A stretch of 54,410 bases of DNA, taken from the NCBI GenBank assembly GCA_017440045.1, contig JAFSIA010000035.1, forward strand, positions 1-54,410. Reading direction: 5' to 3'. The notes under the pieces are model-generated. The model did not search any database. It worked only from the letters and a program-made list of their open reading frames with translations, and was not told the origin of the DNA. Below, in pieces: positions 25,195 to 34,849 of this stretch (within the stretch, counting starts at the first letter, position 1; each line of letters starts with the position of its first letter). A program made the translations under genes and the position numbers. The DNA is from Lachnospiraceae bacterium. Lineage in GTDB: Bacteria > Bacillota > Clostridia > Lachnospirales > Lachnospiraceae.

Positions 25195-25488
25195 ACGTGA
25201 ATTTTGTTAAGTGTCATCAAATGTCGTAAATGGCTATTTTACGGCAGTTGGTGGCATTTGTTGTTTTTGTGTGGTGGCGTGTGGTGGCGTCAAAATTTGG
25301 AAAAATGGTGTCAAAAATGGTGTCAAGGAGAATACTATAAACTATTCCTCAAAAAAGTTGGAAAAAGAAATTTGGGGAATAGATAGGAATTTTTAAAGTG
25401 GAGTTATGGATTTTGTTTGTTATTATAGGAGCTTCGTGGTAAAATATGTGCATATATATATTGAATGATAATGAAAGGATATGTGAAT
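25195..25488. other. Non-coding interval before fic, with GTGTCAA repeats
   Basis: No convincing gene. Two short overlapping frames (25204-25386 and 25211-25396) lack ribosome sites. The second ends in codons for GVKIWKNGVKNGVK, in which GGTGTCAAAAATGGTGTCAA (about 25306-25325) resembles GGTGTCAAATTGGTGTCAA downstream of fic (26654-26672). Such V-K repeats are seen at the ends of some tyrosine recombinases, so this could be a relic of a mobile element; I cannot show it. A palindrome GAATAATTATTC lies just upstream at 25149-25160. Confidence 0.35.
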
Positions 25489-26589
25489 ATGTCGGAGGAC
25501 AAGAGATGGCAGTTTGAACTGGAAGAATATATAAGACAGGGCGAACCTGAACAGATTGAAAAAAGTGAAGCTTGGAAGACTGCTATTGGCTTGCAGGCGG
25601 TTGATGGTTTAAAGACATCTGAATATTTATTAGATACCGCGAAACAACATATCGAAGGTAAGATAGGTATAGATGAAGCACAGAAGAGAATTGAAAGTTA
25701 TTACGAAGAACGTGGCGAGCGTACCACGGTAGAAGAAGAAACGAAAGAAGCGGACATCGTATCATCAAGAATAGCTAAACTACTGGGAGAGAAAGCATTT
25801 CAATTTTCACCAGCAGAATGGATATCAATACATCGTAGATTATTTGAAGGAGTATTTGACCATGCAGGCAAGATTAGAAAATATAATATTACAAAGAAAG
25901 AATGGGTGTTAAAAGGTGATACGGTTATATATGCACCTTATAACAGTATAAAAGATACATTGGATTATGATTTTTCTACTGAAAAACAGTTTTCGTATGA
26001 AGGCTTATCAATGGAGCAGTCAGTTAAACATCTTGCCAAATTTGCCTGCGATATATGGCAGATTCATCCTTTTTGTGAAGGTAACACAAGAGCAACAGCT
26101 GTGTTTATGATAAAGTATATGAAGTCATTTGGATTCAATGTTAATAATGATGCTTTTGAACATCATTCATGGTATTTTAGAAATGCGCTTGTTAGAGCAA
26201 ATTATAATGATTTAAAGAATAATGTGCATGCTACTACTGAGTTTTTGGAAAGATTTTTTAGCAATTTACTTATGGGTACTAAGTATGAGTTGAAGAATAG
26301 GTATATGCATGTGGATTATGTGGAGGAAGATGCGGCAGAATCTCAAAGTGCAAAAATTGAGGTTTCAAAGTGCAAAAATTGCACTTTGGAATGCACTATG
26401 GAAGAATTAGCTATTATGAAAATATTGAAAGAAAATCCGAGTATAACGCAAAAGAAACTTGCAAAAAGTATAGAAAAGTCTGAAAGAACTGTTAAGGATA
26501 GGATGATTAACTTACAGGAAAAGAATTATATTAGACGTGTTAATGGTAAGAGATATGGTAAATGGGAAGTGCTAGTGGAGATAGAATAA
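25489..26589 (+). CDS. Fic family protein with C-terminal winged helix
   Basis: A 366-residue protein. The Fic core carries the full catalytic motif HPFCEGNTRATAVF (His193), consistent with AMPylation or another nucleotidyl transfer to a protein hydroxyl. The N-terminal 80 residues are helical (GLQAVDGLKTSEYLL then HIEGKIGIDEAQKRI) and resemble the antitoxin-type helices of VbhA, but the inhibitory (S/T)xxxE(G/N) motif is only approximate. Residues about 305-366 form a winged helix (ITQKKLAKSIEKSERTVKDR). ATG 25489 is preferred over earlier ATGs because AAAGGA precedes it. It is flanked by CIRCE-like sequences, so it may have been inserted between clpB and its original upstream neighbour. Confidence 0.85.
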   Translation: MSEDKRWQFELEEYIRQGEPEQIEKSEAWKTAIGLQAVDGLKTSEYLLDTAKQHIEGKIGIDEAQKRIESYYEERGERTTVEEETKEADIVSSRIAKLLGEKAFQFSPAEWISIHRRLFEGVFDHAGKIRKYNITKKEWVLKGDTVIYAPYNSIKDTLDYDFSTEKQFSYEGLSMEQSVKHLAKFACDIWQIHPFCEGNTRATAVFMIKYMKSFGFNVNNDAFEHHSWYFRNALVRANYNDLKNNVHATTEFLERFFSNLLMGTKYELKNRYMHVDYVEEDAAESQSAKIEVSKCKNCTLECTMEELAIMKILKENPSITQKKLAKSIEKSERTVKDRMINLQEKNYIRRVNGKRYGKWEVLVEIE

Positions 26590-26719
26590 AAAGAGGTTTG
26601 CAAAGATGGATTTGATGGCAGGGAATTATTAAATAACACAAAATTTCAAAAGGTGGTGTCAAATTGGTGTCAAAACACAATTTTGGCCCCAAATCACCAA
26701 AATCAAACCGCGCAAACCC

Positions 26720-26748
26720 TTGCTATTACTGGGTATACAAATTTTATA
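26720..26748 (+). promoter_or_regulatory. Candidate upstream promoter of clpB
   Basis: TTGCTA (26720-26725), 17-base spacer, TTTATA (26743-26748). It would put the transcription start in or just before CIRCE, the usual position for HrcA control, and would place the leader hairpin at 26799-26840 fully in the transcript. Confidence 0.45.
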
Positions 26749-26756
26749 AAAAATGA

Positions 26757-26783
26757 TTAGCACTCACCTCTTGACAGTGCTAA
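26757..26783. promoter_or_regulatory. CIRCE operator (HrcA site) upstream of clpB
   Basis: TTAGCACTC, nine bases, CAGTGCTAA: a 26-of-27-type match to the CIRCE consensus TTAGCACTC-N9-GAGTGCTAA with one changed base in the right arm. CIRCE is bound by the HrcA repressor, which is released on heat shock. It overlaps the -35 box of one promoter candidate and follows another. Confidence 0.92.
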
Positions 26784-26799
26784 CAATAAATGCTATATT
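26771..26799 (+). promoter_or_regulatory. Strong sigma-A promoter of clpB overlapping CIRCE
   Basis: TTGACA (26771-26776) within CIRCE, 17-base spacer ending TGC, TATATT (26794-26799). HrcA bound to CIRCE would block it. If it is used, transcription would begin inside the left arm of the following hairpin. Confidence 0.7.
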
Positions 26800-26840
26800 A
26801 CGGTTGTGTAAGGAAAATATACCTACACAACCGTATTTTT
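26799..26840 (+). terminator. Intrinsic-terminator-like hairpin in the clpB leader
   Basis: A perfect 12-base inverted repeat, TACGGTTGTGTA / TACACAACCGTA, with a 13-base loop, followed by five T. It lies between CIRCE and the ribosome site AAGGAGGCGG of clpB. It can stop read-through from fic or, for a transcript from the upstream promoter, act as an attenuator that would have to be overcome for clpB expression. Confidence 0.7.
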
Positions 26841-26869
26841 AGGGCAATATTATTAAGGAGGCGGACATT

Positions 26870-29452
26870 ATGAATATTAATAAGTTTACACAGAAGTCTA
26901 TGGAAGCTATTAATAGCTTGGAAAAGCTCGCATATGAGTATGGTAACCAGGAAATTGACCAGGAACATTTAGTCTGTGCCTTGACTAATCAGCAGGACGG
27001 CCTTATAGGCAGGATGATTGAAAAGATGGATATAAATGTTTCTCATTTTAAAAAGAGAATAGTGGAATATATTGAAAAGAAACCAAAGGTGCAGGGTGGA
27101 GACCTACGTATTAGTAATGACCTGAATAAAGTTCTTGTAACAGCAGAGGATGAGGCAAAAGGCATGGGAGATGAGTATGTTTCGGTAGAGCATTTATTTC
27201 TTTCACTGCTTAAGAATCCAAACAGGGCAATGAAAGAATTCTTTGGTGAATATGGAATAACTAGAGAGAGATTTTTGACTGCATTAGCCACTGTAAGAGG
27301 CAATCAAAAGGTTACATCAGATAACCCGGAAGCTACCTATGATACATTGACAAAATATGGTACGGATTTGGTGGAAAAGGCTAGAAATCAAAAACTTGAC
27401 CCGGTGATTGGCAGAGATAACGAGATAAGAAATGTCGTTCGTATATTATCGAGAAAGACAAAAAATAATCCGGTTCTTATTGGTGAGCCTGGTGTAGGAA
27501 AGACTGCGGCCGTAGAGGGACTTGCACAGCGTATTGTACAGGGCGATGTACCAGAGGGCCTTAAGGATAAGAAGATTTTCGCTCTTGATATGGGAGCGTT
27601 AGTTGCCGGTGCCAAGTATAGAGGTGAATTTGAGGAGAGATTGAAAGCTGTCCTTGATGAAGTGAAGAAGAGTGAAGGTGAGATTATTCTCTTTATTGAT
27701 GAGCTTCACACTATCGTTGGTGCAGGCAAGACAGAGGGAGCAATGGATGCAGGAAATATGCTTAAACCAATGCTTGCCAGAGGAGAGCTTCACTGTATAG
27801 GTGCAACAACCTTGGATGAATATAGAAAATATATAGAGAAGGATCCTGCTTTGGAGAGAAGATTCCAGCCTGTTATGGTAGATGAGCCTACAGTAGAGGA
27901 TACAATATCTATTCTCAGAGGTCTTAAAGAAAGATATGAAGTATTTCATGGCGTTAAGATAACGGATTCGGCGCTGGTATCGGCAGCATTGCTGTCTAAC
28001 CGATATATTACCGATAGATTTCTTCCTGATAAAGCTATTGATTTAGTGGATGAGGCATGCGCACTTATTAAGACAGAGCTTGATTCGATGCCGACAGAGC
28101 TTGATGAAATGCGTAGAAAAGTTATGCAGCTTGAGATAGAGGAGGCAGCACTTAAAAAAGAAACTGATACTCTCAGCAAGGATAGATTAGAAACACTTGG
28201 GAAAGAGCTGGCGGAGCTTAGAGATGAGTTTAATACAAAGAAGGCTCAATGGGAGAACGAAAAGTCTTCAGTAGACAGGCTTAGCAAGCTTCGTGAAGAG
28301 ATTGAAAGTGTTACAAATGAGATGAAAATTGCTCAGAGAAATTACGATTTGGAAAAAGTGGCAGAAATACAATATGGTAAATTGCCAGCGCTTCAAAAAC
28401 AGTTGGAGAGTGAAGAAAATCTGGTTAAAGATAGAGATTTATCCTTGATACATGAAAGTGTGACAGAGGAGGAGATTGCCAAAATTATTTCCAGATGGAC
28501 AGGTATACCAGTGACGAAGCTTACAGAATCTGAGCGGCAAAAGACATTAAACTTAGCCGACGAGCTCCATAAAAGAGTTGTAGGTCAGGATGAGGGAGTT
28601 CAAAAGGTTACGGAGGCTATTATTCGCTCAAAGGCAGGAATTAAGGACCCAAGTAAACCTATAGGTTCATTCTTGTTCCTTGGACCAACAGGTGTAGGTA
28701 AGACAGAGCTTGCTAAATCGCTGGCAGAGAATCTCTTTGATAATGAAGCTAATATGGTTCGTATAGATATGTCTGAATATATGGAAAAGCATTCTGTATC
28801 AAGACTTGTAGGAGCACCTCCGGGATACGTTGGATATGATGAGGGTGGTCAGCTTACAGAAGCAGTAAGAAGGAAGCCATATTCGGTGGTTCTCTTTGAT
28901 GAGATCGAGAAAGCTCATCCTGATGTATTTAATGTATTGCTTCAGGTGCTTGACGATGGAAGAATTACTGATTCGCAGGGTAGAACAGTTGATTTTAAGA
29001 ATACAATTATTATTTTGACATCTAATATCGGCTCATCATATCTCTTGGAGGGAATAGATGAAGCGGGAAATATCCGTCCAGAAAATGAAAGCCTTGTAAT
29101 GGAGCAGCTTAGATCATCCTTTAGACCGGAATTTTTAAACAGACTTGATGAGATAATTATGTTTAAGCCGTTGACAAAGGATAACATTTCAGGAATAGTA
29201 GAGCTTCTTATTAAGGATATAAATAGAAGGCTTGAGGATAGACAGCTTAGCATAGAGCTTTCGTTGGAGGCAAAAAAATATGTAGTGGACCACGGATATG
29301 ATTCGATGTATGGAGCTAGACCTCTAAAAAGATATCTCCAAAAAAATGTGGAAACCCTTGCGGCTAGAGTGATTCTTGGTGACGGAGTACGAGAGGGAGA
29401 CACGATTCTCATAGATGTGGAAGATGGAAGATTAGTAGCAAAAAAGCTTTAG
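26870..29452 (+). CDS. clpB: ATP-dependent disaggregase ClpB
   Basis: An 860-residue class I Hsp100. An N-terminal double Clp repeat (1-145), the first AAA+ ATPase with GEPGVGKTA (about 205) and the sequence [13 protein letters not shown], a long middle coiled coil (about 400-530; the M-domain that interacts with DnaK), and the second AAA+ domain with GPTGVGKTE (about 605), GYVGYDEGG and a C-terminal domain. The M-domain distinguishes ClpB from ClpC. It rescues aggregated proteins with the DnaK system. Control by HrcA is indicated by CIRCE. The stop codon lies inside a palindromic terminator shared with gltX. Confidence 0.97.
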   Translation: MNINKFTQKSMEAINSLEKLAYEYGNQEIDQEHLVCALTNQQDGLIGRMIEKMDINVSHFKKRIVEYIEKKPKVQGGDLRISNDLNKVLVTAEDEAKGMGDEYVSVEHLFLSLLKNPNRAMKEFFGEYGITRERFLTALATVRGNQKVTSDNPEATYDTLTKYGTDLVEKARNQKLDPVIGRDNEIRNVVRILSRKTKNNPVLIGEPGVGKTAAVEGLAQRIVQGDVPEGLKDKKIFALDMGALVAGAKYRGEFEERLKAVLDEVKKSEGEIILFIDELHTIVGAGKTEGAMDAGNMLKPMLARGELHCIGATTLDEYRKYIEKDPALERRFQPVMVDEPTVEDTISILRGLKERYEVFHGVKITDSALVSAALLSNRYITDRFLPDKAIDLVDEACALIKTELDSMPTELDEMRRKVMQLEIEEAALKKETDTLSKDRLETLGKELAELRDEFNTKKAQWENEKSSVDRLSKLREEIESVTNEMKIAQRNYDLEKVAEIQYGKLPALQKQLESEENLVKDRDLSLIHESVTEEEIAKIISRWTGIPVTKLTESERQKTLNLADELHKRVVGQDEGVQKVTEAIIRSKAGIKDPSKPIGSFLFLGPTGVGKTELAKSLAENLFDNEANMVRIDMSEYMEKHSVSRLVGAPPGYVGYDEGGQLTEAVRRKPYSVVLFDEIEKAHPDVFNVLLQVLDDGRITDSQGRTVDFKNTIIILTSNIGSSYLLEGIDEAGNIRPENESLVMEQLRSSFRPEFLNRLDEIIMFKPLTKDNISGIVELLIKDINRRLEDRQLSIELSLEAKKYVVDHGYDSMYGARPLKRYLQKNVETLAARVILGDGVREGDTILIDVEDGRLVAKKL

Positions 29453-29471
29453 GTTTAACCTAAAGCTTTTT
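29441..29471. terminator. Bidirectional terminator containing both stop codons of clpB and gltX
   Basis: A 31-base perfect palindrome around a single central base, arms AAAAAGCTTTAGGTT and its complement, with A-runs on one side and T-runs on the other. It therefore gives a hairpin with a U tract on either strand. The stop codon of clpB (29450-29452) and that of gltX (29455-29457) both lie within it, two bases apart. Confidence 0.9.
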
Positions 29472-30930
29472 CAAGTTTCTCAATACCAATTTTGATTCTT
29501 CTAATGCTTTCATCCTTGCCAAGTATCTCAGCGATTTCAAATGCGCCACCCGGTGTCATCTGCTTGCCGGATACAGCAGTTCTAAGTGGCCATAGAGCAG
29601 TACCGTTCTTGATGCCCTTGTCAGCTACATACTGCATAGCGATTGAGTGAATGTTATCTACAGAAAAGTCATCTGTAGCCTCAAGTAAAGGAAGAAGGTC
29701 CTTCAATACCTCAAGTGAGATAGCAGAATCAGTCTTCATCTTCTTGTGTGTGTACATTGCAATATCATAGTCAGGCAATTCCTCAAAGAAGTCTACATGG
29801 TCCTTGATATCAGGAAGTACTTCGATACGTGTCTTTACGAGATCAAGAATCTTCTTAAGGTCATAATCCTTTGTGATAACCTCTTTGATGTATGGCATAG
29901 CCAACTCGTAGAAACGCTCATTGTCCATAGCCTTGATATACTCACTATTCATCCATCTGAGCTTAACTATATCAAATACAGAAGGAGATTTGTTGATGTG
30001 ACGGTAATCAAACATCTTTATAAGCTCCTCCAGTGAGAAGATTTCGTTGTTATCCTCAGGACTCCAGCCAAGAAGTGCAATATAGTTTACAACAGCCTCA
30101 GAGATAAATCCCTGCTCGATAAGGTCTTCGTAAGAAGAGTGACCGCTACGCTTACTTAGCTTCTTGTGATTCTCATCTGTAATGAGTGGGAGATGAACGT
30201 ATTTTGGAGACTCCCAGCCAAATGCATCATAAAGTCTCTGGTACTTTGGTGAAGATGAAATGTACTCATTTCCTCTTACAACATGTGAGATTTCCATTAA
30301 ATGGTCGTCAACTACGTTAGCAAAGTTGTATGTTGGGAAGCCATCTGATTTAATCAATATCATGTCGTCAAGCTCCGCATTATCAACAGTGATATCACCG
30401 TATATTTCATCATGGAAGGTGGTTGTACCTTCTTTTGGAACATTCTGTCTTACTACATATGGTATGCCTGCTGCCAGATTGGCTTCGACCTCTTCTTTAC
30501 TAAGACCGAGACAGTGCTTGTCGTAAACAGTGATTTCTTTACCCTCTTCACTGCCTTCTACAGCAGTTTTTAAAGAGTCGAGACGCTCCTTTGTGCAGAA
30601 GCAGTAGTAAGCCTCACCCTTGTCGATGAGCTTCTTTGCATAATCAAGATACATACCTGTTGCTTGACGCTCACTCTGAACATATGGACCAAAGCCTTTA
30701 TCCTTGTCTGGACCTTCATCATGGTGAAGACCGGTTTTGTCCATTGTGCGGTAAATAATATCTACAGCGCCTTCTACAAGACGTTCCTGGTCAGTATCTT
30801 CTATTCTTAAAATGAAATCGCCGCCTTCATGCTTGGCAATTAAATACTCATATAATGCTGTTCTTAAGTTTCCAACATGCATTCTGCCTGTAGGGCTTGG
30901 TGCAAATCGTGTTCTGATTTTAGTGCTCAT
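29455..30930 (-). CDS. gltX: Glutamyl-tRNA synthetase
   Basis: A 491-residue class I aminoacyl-tRNA synthetase. It begins [20 protein letters not shown], which holds the HIGH-type signature as HVGN, and has KLSKRSG as its KMSKS signature (about residue 255). The C-terminal anticodon-binding region extends to the end. The enzyme charges tRNA-Glu in the cytoplasm. GAAAGGAAATGTT precedes the ATG. It is convergent with clpB and has its own promoter at 30977-31005. Whether it is a discriminating or non-discriminating enzyme cannot be decided here. No T-box leader is visible. Confidence 0.96.
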   Translation of the reverse strand: MSTKIRTRFAPSPTGRMHVGNLRTALYEYLIAKHEGGDFILRIEDTDQERLVEGAVDIIYRTMDKTGLHHDEGPDKDKGFGPYVQSERQATGMYLDYAKKLIDKGEAYYCFCTKERLDSLKTAVEGSEEGKEITVYDKHCLGLSKEEVEANLAAGIPYVVRQNVPKEGTTTFHDEIYGDITVDNAELDDMILIKSDGFPTYNFANVVDDHLMEISHVVRGNEYISSSPKYQRLYDAFGWESPKYVHLPLITDENHKKLSKRSGHSSYEDLIEQGFISEAVVNYIALLGWSPEDNNEIFSLEELIKMFDYRHINKSPSVFDIVKLRWMNSEYIKAMDNERFYELAMPYIKEVITKDYDLKKILDLVKTRIEVLPDIKDHVDFFEELPDYDIAMYTHKKMKTDSAISLEVLKDLLPLLEATDDFSVDNIHSIAMQYVADKGIKNGTALWPLRTAVSGKQMTPGGAFEIAEILGKDESIRRIKIGIEKLEKALG

Positions 30931-30976
30931 AACATTTCCTTTCTATTGCGTAAATATATAAAATTACATGTATAAC

Positions 30977-31005
30977 ATAATACAATAGAAAAACAAAGAA
31001 ATCAA
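30977..31005 (-). promoter_or_regulatory. Promoter of gltX
   Basis: On the minus strand TTGATT (31005-31000), 17-base spacer, TATTAT (30982-30977), about 45 bases upstream of the start codon. Confidence 0.7.
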
Positions 31006-31011
31006 TTAAAA

Positions 31012-31040
31012 TTGAAGATGAGGGAGAAATGTGGTAGAAT
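31012..31040 (+). promoter_or_regulatory. Promoter of helicase gene
   Basis: TTGAAG (31012-31017), 17-base spacer, TAGAAT (31035-31040), 42 bases before the helicase start and divergent from the gltX promoter, with six bases between their -35 boxes. Confidence 0.65.
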
Positions 31041-31081
31041 CACACATAAGCTGTTGAAGTATAGAAAGGCTTGGTGTGATT

Positions 31082-32923
31082 ATGGCGTTTAATGAGGCGC
31101 AGATTAAAGCAGTTGATTTTTATAAGGGACCTATGATGGTTTTGGCGGGACCAGGTTCAGGAAAGACTACTGTTATCACTCACAGAGTAAAAAAATTAAT
31201 AGAGGACTACAAGGTAGACCCATCTAACATTCTTGTAATAACTTTCACAAAAGCTGCTGCTACGGAGATGAAAAATCGATTTTTAAGTCTGGTAGGAGGC
31301 AGGTATTACCCAGTAAGTTTTGGTACATTTCATGCAGTATACTTTAAGATACTTAAGTATGCCTATAATTATAGTGGAGACAATATTTTGCGCGAGGAAA
31401 AGAAGGCAGAGTATATAAAGGAAATAGTTGAAAAGCTTCACCTGGATATTGATGATATAGGAGATTTTGTTAAGGATATTATCGGAGAGATAAGTCTGGT
31501 AAAGGGAGAGATGACAGATTTGAATAATTATTATTCAAAAAACTGTCCGGAGGCTACGTTTAGAAAAATCTACAATATGTACAATGACAGGCTTATACGT
31601 GAAAATGTAGTTGATTTTGATGATATGCTTGTGATGTGTTACGAGCTTCTTACTAAAAGACCGGATATATTAAAAATGTGGCAGGATAAGTATAAGTATA
31701 TTTTGATAGATGAGTTTCAGGATATATCTATGGTTCAGTACCAGGTTATAAAGTTGCTTGCCAGTCCGGAGGATAATATTTTTATAGTGGGAGATGATGA
31801 TCAGTCTATATACAGATTCAGAGGTGCAAAGCCGGAGATAATGTTAAATTTTCCTAAGGATTATCCTGATGCACAGCGGATTTTACTTGGAACCAATTAT
31901 CGCTCCACAAAGGAGATAGTAAAAAGTGCCAGTTTGGTAATAAAGAATAACAAAAAGAGATTCGAAAAAGAGATAGTGGCAGGTAATGTTTTGGGAGAAC
32001 AAGTTAGTATGCGCTCTTTGAAAAACGAGAAAGAGGAGACACTATACATATTAAAGATTATCGAAAATTACCTAAAGCTTGGTTATGGCTATAGTGATAT
32101 AGCTGTGCTTTTTAGAACAAACACAAATCCACGAATGTTAGTGGAAAAGCTTCTTGAGTTTAATATTCCTTTTTCTATGAAGGATGTTATACCAAATATA
32201 TATGAGCATTGGCTCGCTAAAGATATTATCACATATATAAAGATAGCATTAGGAAGCAGGAAGAGAGCTGATTTTCTCCAAATTATAAACAGGCCTAAAA
32301 GGTACATAGCAAGAGATGCCTTTGACAGTGAGGAAGTATCATTTTGGGATTTGAAGGATTATTACAGCGATAAGGTGTATGTGGTAGAACGTATAGAAAG
32401 GCTTAAATATGACATAGACTGGTTGACTAGAATGACTCCTTACGAAGCTATAAATTATATAAGACATGGCATTGGGTATGATGATTATGTTTTGGAGTAT
32501 GCAAACTATAGAAGAATGAAGCCGGAAGAATTGTACGAATTGTTAGATGAGCTTCAGGAGTCAGCGGCAGACTACAAAACTTACGAGCAGTGGTTTGACC
32601 ATATGGAGGCCTACAGTCAGGAGATAAAACGTCAGAATCAGGAAAATAAAATACAGTCAGATGGAATCACTTTATCTACAATGCATAGCTCCAAGGGACT
32701 AGAGTATAGAGCTGTAATAATACTAGGTGCAAACGAGGGAATTATTCCGTATAAAAAGGCTTTTTTGCAGGAGGATATAGAGGAGGAGAGGCGTCTTTTC
32801 TATGTGGCAATGACTAGAGCGAAGGAGAGACTTCATATTCTATCGGTGAACGAACGCTATGGAAAGGCTGTTGAACCTTCAAGGTTTATGATAGAGGCAG
32901 GATATAAGCCTGAAGAAAAATAG
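31082..32923 (+). CDS. UvrD/PcrA-like superfamily I DNA helicase
   Basis: A 613-residue 3'-5' type helicase, a little shorter than UvrD/PcrA (about 720). Motifs: Q motif FNEAQ..AV, Walker A GPGSGKTT, motif Ia VITFTKAAATEM, motif II IDEFQDIS, motif III GDDDQSIYRFRGA, motif IV LGTNYRST, motif V MHSSKGLEYR and motif VI FYVAMTRAKERL. It probably works in DNA repair or restart. The start is ATG 31082; GTG 31076 with AAGG upstream is an alternative. It is single, with its own promoter. Confidence 0.93.
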   Translation: MAFNEAQIKAVDFYKGPMMVLAGPGSGKTTVITHRVKKLIEDYKVDPSNILVITFTKAAATEMKNRFLSLVGGRYYPVSFGTFHAVYFKILKYAYNYSGDNILREEKKAEYIKEIVEKLHLDIDDIGDFVKDIIGEISLVKGEMTDLNNYYSKNCPEATFRKIYNMYNDRLIRENVVDFDDMLVMCYELLTKRPDILKMWQDKYKYILIDEFQDISMVQYQVIKLLASPEDNIFIVGDDDQSIYRFRGAKPEIMLNFPKDYPDAQRILLGTNYRSTKEIVKSASLVIKNNKKRFEKEIVAGNVLGEQVSMRSLKNEKEETLYILKIIENYLKLGYGYSDIAVLFRTNTNPRMLVEKLLEFNIPFSMKDVIPNIYEHWLAKDIITYIKIALGSRKRADFLQIINRPKRYIARDAFDSEEVSFWDLKDYYSDKVYVVERIERLKYDIDWLTRMTPYEAINYIRHGIGYDDYVLEYANYRRMKPEELYELLDELQESAADYKTYEQWFDHMEAYSQEIKRQNQENKIQSDGITLSTMHSSKGLEYRAVIILGANEGIIPYKKAFLQEDIEEERRLFYVAMTRAKERLHILSVNERYGKAVEPSRFMIEAGYKPEEK

Positions 32924-32936
32924 AAATTTCTATAGA

Positions 32937-32965
32937 TTGATATTTTTGCAATAGTTTGCTACACT
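32937..32965 (+). promoter_or_regulatory. Promoter of the DUF1292-MATE pair
   Basis: TTGATA (32937-32942), 17-base spacer, TACACT (32960-32965), 57 bases before ATG 33022. Confidence 0.6.
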
Positions 32966-33021
32966 TACGATGAAAGTCTGGTTGGACAGACAAATAAATA
33001 TTTTTGAAAGGAAACAGAAAA

Positions 33022-33336
33022 ATGGCAGGAAAAGATTTAAATAATGATGATGAAATGTACGTAACACTTACACTTGAGGATGATTCTGATGTTGAGTGTG
33101 TAGTTATAACAATTTTTGAAGCAGGAGAGAGAGATTACATCGCACTTCTTCCGACAGATGATGGTTCTAGTGATGATGGTGAGGTTTATCTCTATCGCTA
33201 TGATGAGGACGAGGAGGGGAATCCATCTCTTTCAAGCATTGAGACAGATGAAGAGTACGAGATAGTTGCAGACCGCTTTGACGAGTGGCTTGACGAGCAG
33301 GAGTACAAAGAGATTGTTGGAGATGACGAAGACTAA
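33022..33336 (+). CDS. DUF1292 (YrzB-like) acidic protein
   Basis: A 104-residue, highly acidic, soluble protein rich in Asp and Glu. It has the DUF1292 pattern: MYVTLTLEDDSDVECVVI at the start, YIALLPTD, and VYLYRYDED. The function of the family is unknown; members often follow yqgF/alaS-type genes in Firmicutes but not here. AAAGGA precedes ATG 33022. It ends six bases before the MATE gene, so both are probably co-transcribed. Confidence 0.88.
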   Translation: MAGKDLNNDDEMYVTLTLEDDSDVECVVITIFEAGERDYIALLPTDDGSSDDGEVYLYRYDEDEEGNPSLSSIETDEEYEIVADRFDEWLDEQEYKEIVGDDED

Positions 33337-33341
33337 TAGTT

Positions 33342-34757
33342 ATGGCATTTGCGAGAAAATATATCGGAGATAAAAAATTTTATAGAATGCTTATGGCAGT
33401 GGCTTTGCCTATAATTCTTCAGAATGGAATCACCAATTTTGTCAGTATGATTGACAATATAATGATAGGTAGAGTAGAGCTTGATAGTACAGAGCAGATG
33501 ACAGGTGTATCTATTGTTAATCAGCTTATGTTTGTATTTAATATAAGTATTTTCGGTATGATTTCAGGAGCTGGAATATTTGGTGCGCAGTTTTATGGAA
33601 AAGGAGATGAGGAAGGTGTGCGATACACCTTCCGTTTCAAACTGATACTGTGCACCTTATTTACGCTTCTGGCTATGGGTGTTTTCTGGTTTTTTGGAGA
33701 GAATCTCATCTCGCTATTCTTAAATGAGGGAAGTGAGACAGGTGATATTGAAAAAACACTTTATTATGCCAAAGGGTATTTGATGGTAATGCTCATTCAA
33801 ATGATACCTAGTGCTATCACACAGGCATATGCCAGTACATTGCGTGAGCGTGGAGAAACTGTAGTACCTATGGTGGCAGGAGTGACAGCGGTTATCATAA
33901 ATGTATGCTTAAATGCAGTACTTATTTTTGGACTTTTGGGAGCACCGGCACTAGGTGTTGTAGGAGCAGCCATAGCTACATGTATTGCAAAGTTTATAGA
34001 GCTTTTAATAGTTGTTATATGGACACACAGGCATAGTGCTGATAATCAGTTTATTATCGGAGCTTTTAGAAGTTTTTATATACCAAAGCACCTTGTGGGT
34101 CGTATTGTCATAAAAGGGACACCACTTATGTTAAACGAAGCTCTCTGGGCTACAGGCACGGCATTTCTTGTTCAGTGTTACTCGGAGAGAGGCTTGGCAG
34201 TAGTGACGGCGGTTAACATTGCAAACACATTAACAAATCTGTTTAATATTATATTTATTTCCATAGGAAGTGCTATTTCAATTATAATAGGTCAGCTTCT
34301 TGGAGCTGGAAAAATGAAGGAAGCTAAGGATACTGATAATAAGCTTATATTTGCAGCTGTTGCAAGCTGTGCTGCATTGGGAGTAGTGGCAATACTTATT
34401 GCACCACTGTTTCCACTTATATATAGGACTGCAGATGAAGTGAGAGATTTAGCCAAATCATTTATTATAATTGGTGGAATATTTATGCCGGTATGGGCAT
34501 TTTTGAATTCGGCATATTTTACGATTAGAACAGGTGGAAAAACATTTATAACATTTCTTTTTGATAGTGCATTTATATGGGCGATTAGTGCACCTATTGC
34601 GTATTACCTTTCCAGACATACAAATTTGGGAATTGTTTCCATATATTTTATATGTCAGGCGGCAGATATTATTAAATGTATAATTGGCTTTATATTGCTA
34701 AAAAAAGGCATTTGGCTTAACAATATCGTCGATGACGCAAAAGGTGAGATGAATTAA
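33342..34757 (+). CDS. MATE family multidrug/metabolite exporter
   Basis: A 471-residue protein with twelve hydrophobic segments in two halves, each beginning with an AxP-type helix: ALPIILQNGITNFVSMIDNI in the first and KGTPLMLNEALWATGTAF in the second. The MATE family expels drugs or metabolites in exchange for Na+ or H+. No strong ribosome site is seen before ATG 33342, consistent with translational coupling to the gene just upstream. Confidence 0.92.
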   Translation: MAFARKYIGDKKFYRMLMAVALPIILQNGITNFVSMIDNIMIGRVELDSTEQMTGVSIVNQLMFVFNISIFGMISGAGIFGAQFYGKGDEEGVRYTFRFKLILCTLFTLLAMGVFWFFGENLISLFLNEGSETGDIEKTLYYAKGYLMVMLIQMIPSAITQAYASTLRERGETVVPMVAGVTAVIINVCLNAVLIFGLLGAPALGVVGAAIATCIAKFIELLIVVIWTHRHSADNQFIIGAFRSFYIPKHLVGRIVIKGTPLMLNEALWATGTAFLVQCYSERGLAVVTAVNIANTLTNLFNIIFISIGSAISIIIGQLLGAGKMKEAKDTDNKLIFAAVASCAALGVVAILIAPLFPLIYRTADEVRDLAKSFIIIGGIFMPVWAFLNSAYFTIRTGGKTFITFLFDSAFIWAISAPIAYYLSRHTNLGIVSIYFICQAADIIKCIIGFILLKKGIWLNNIVDDAKGEMN

Positions 34758-34778
34758 AAAGAAAAAGTACTAAATATA

Positions 34779-34807
34779 TTTAAAAATTTCTCTTTTTGTG
34801 CTATAAT
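34779..34807 (+). promoter_or_regulatory. Promoter of soluble chemoreceptor
   Basis: TTTAAA (34779-34784), 17-base spacer ending in TGC, TATAAT (34802-34807): an extended -10 promoter with a weak -35, 42 bases before ATG 34850. Confidence 0.65.
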
Positions 34808-34849
34808 ACAGAAATAGTATTTGAGCGTAAACTTAAGGAGGAATTGAAT

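Noticed and set aside
25204-25396. Short overlapping ORFs between CIRCE-like site and fic
   Set aside because: No ribosome site, composition typical of non-coding DNA, and the two frames overlap with similar quality, so neither is supported as a gene.
30931-31010. T-box leader upstream of gltX
   Set aside because: The leader is only about 45 bases and lacks the T-box sequence.
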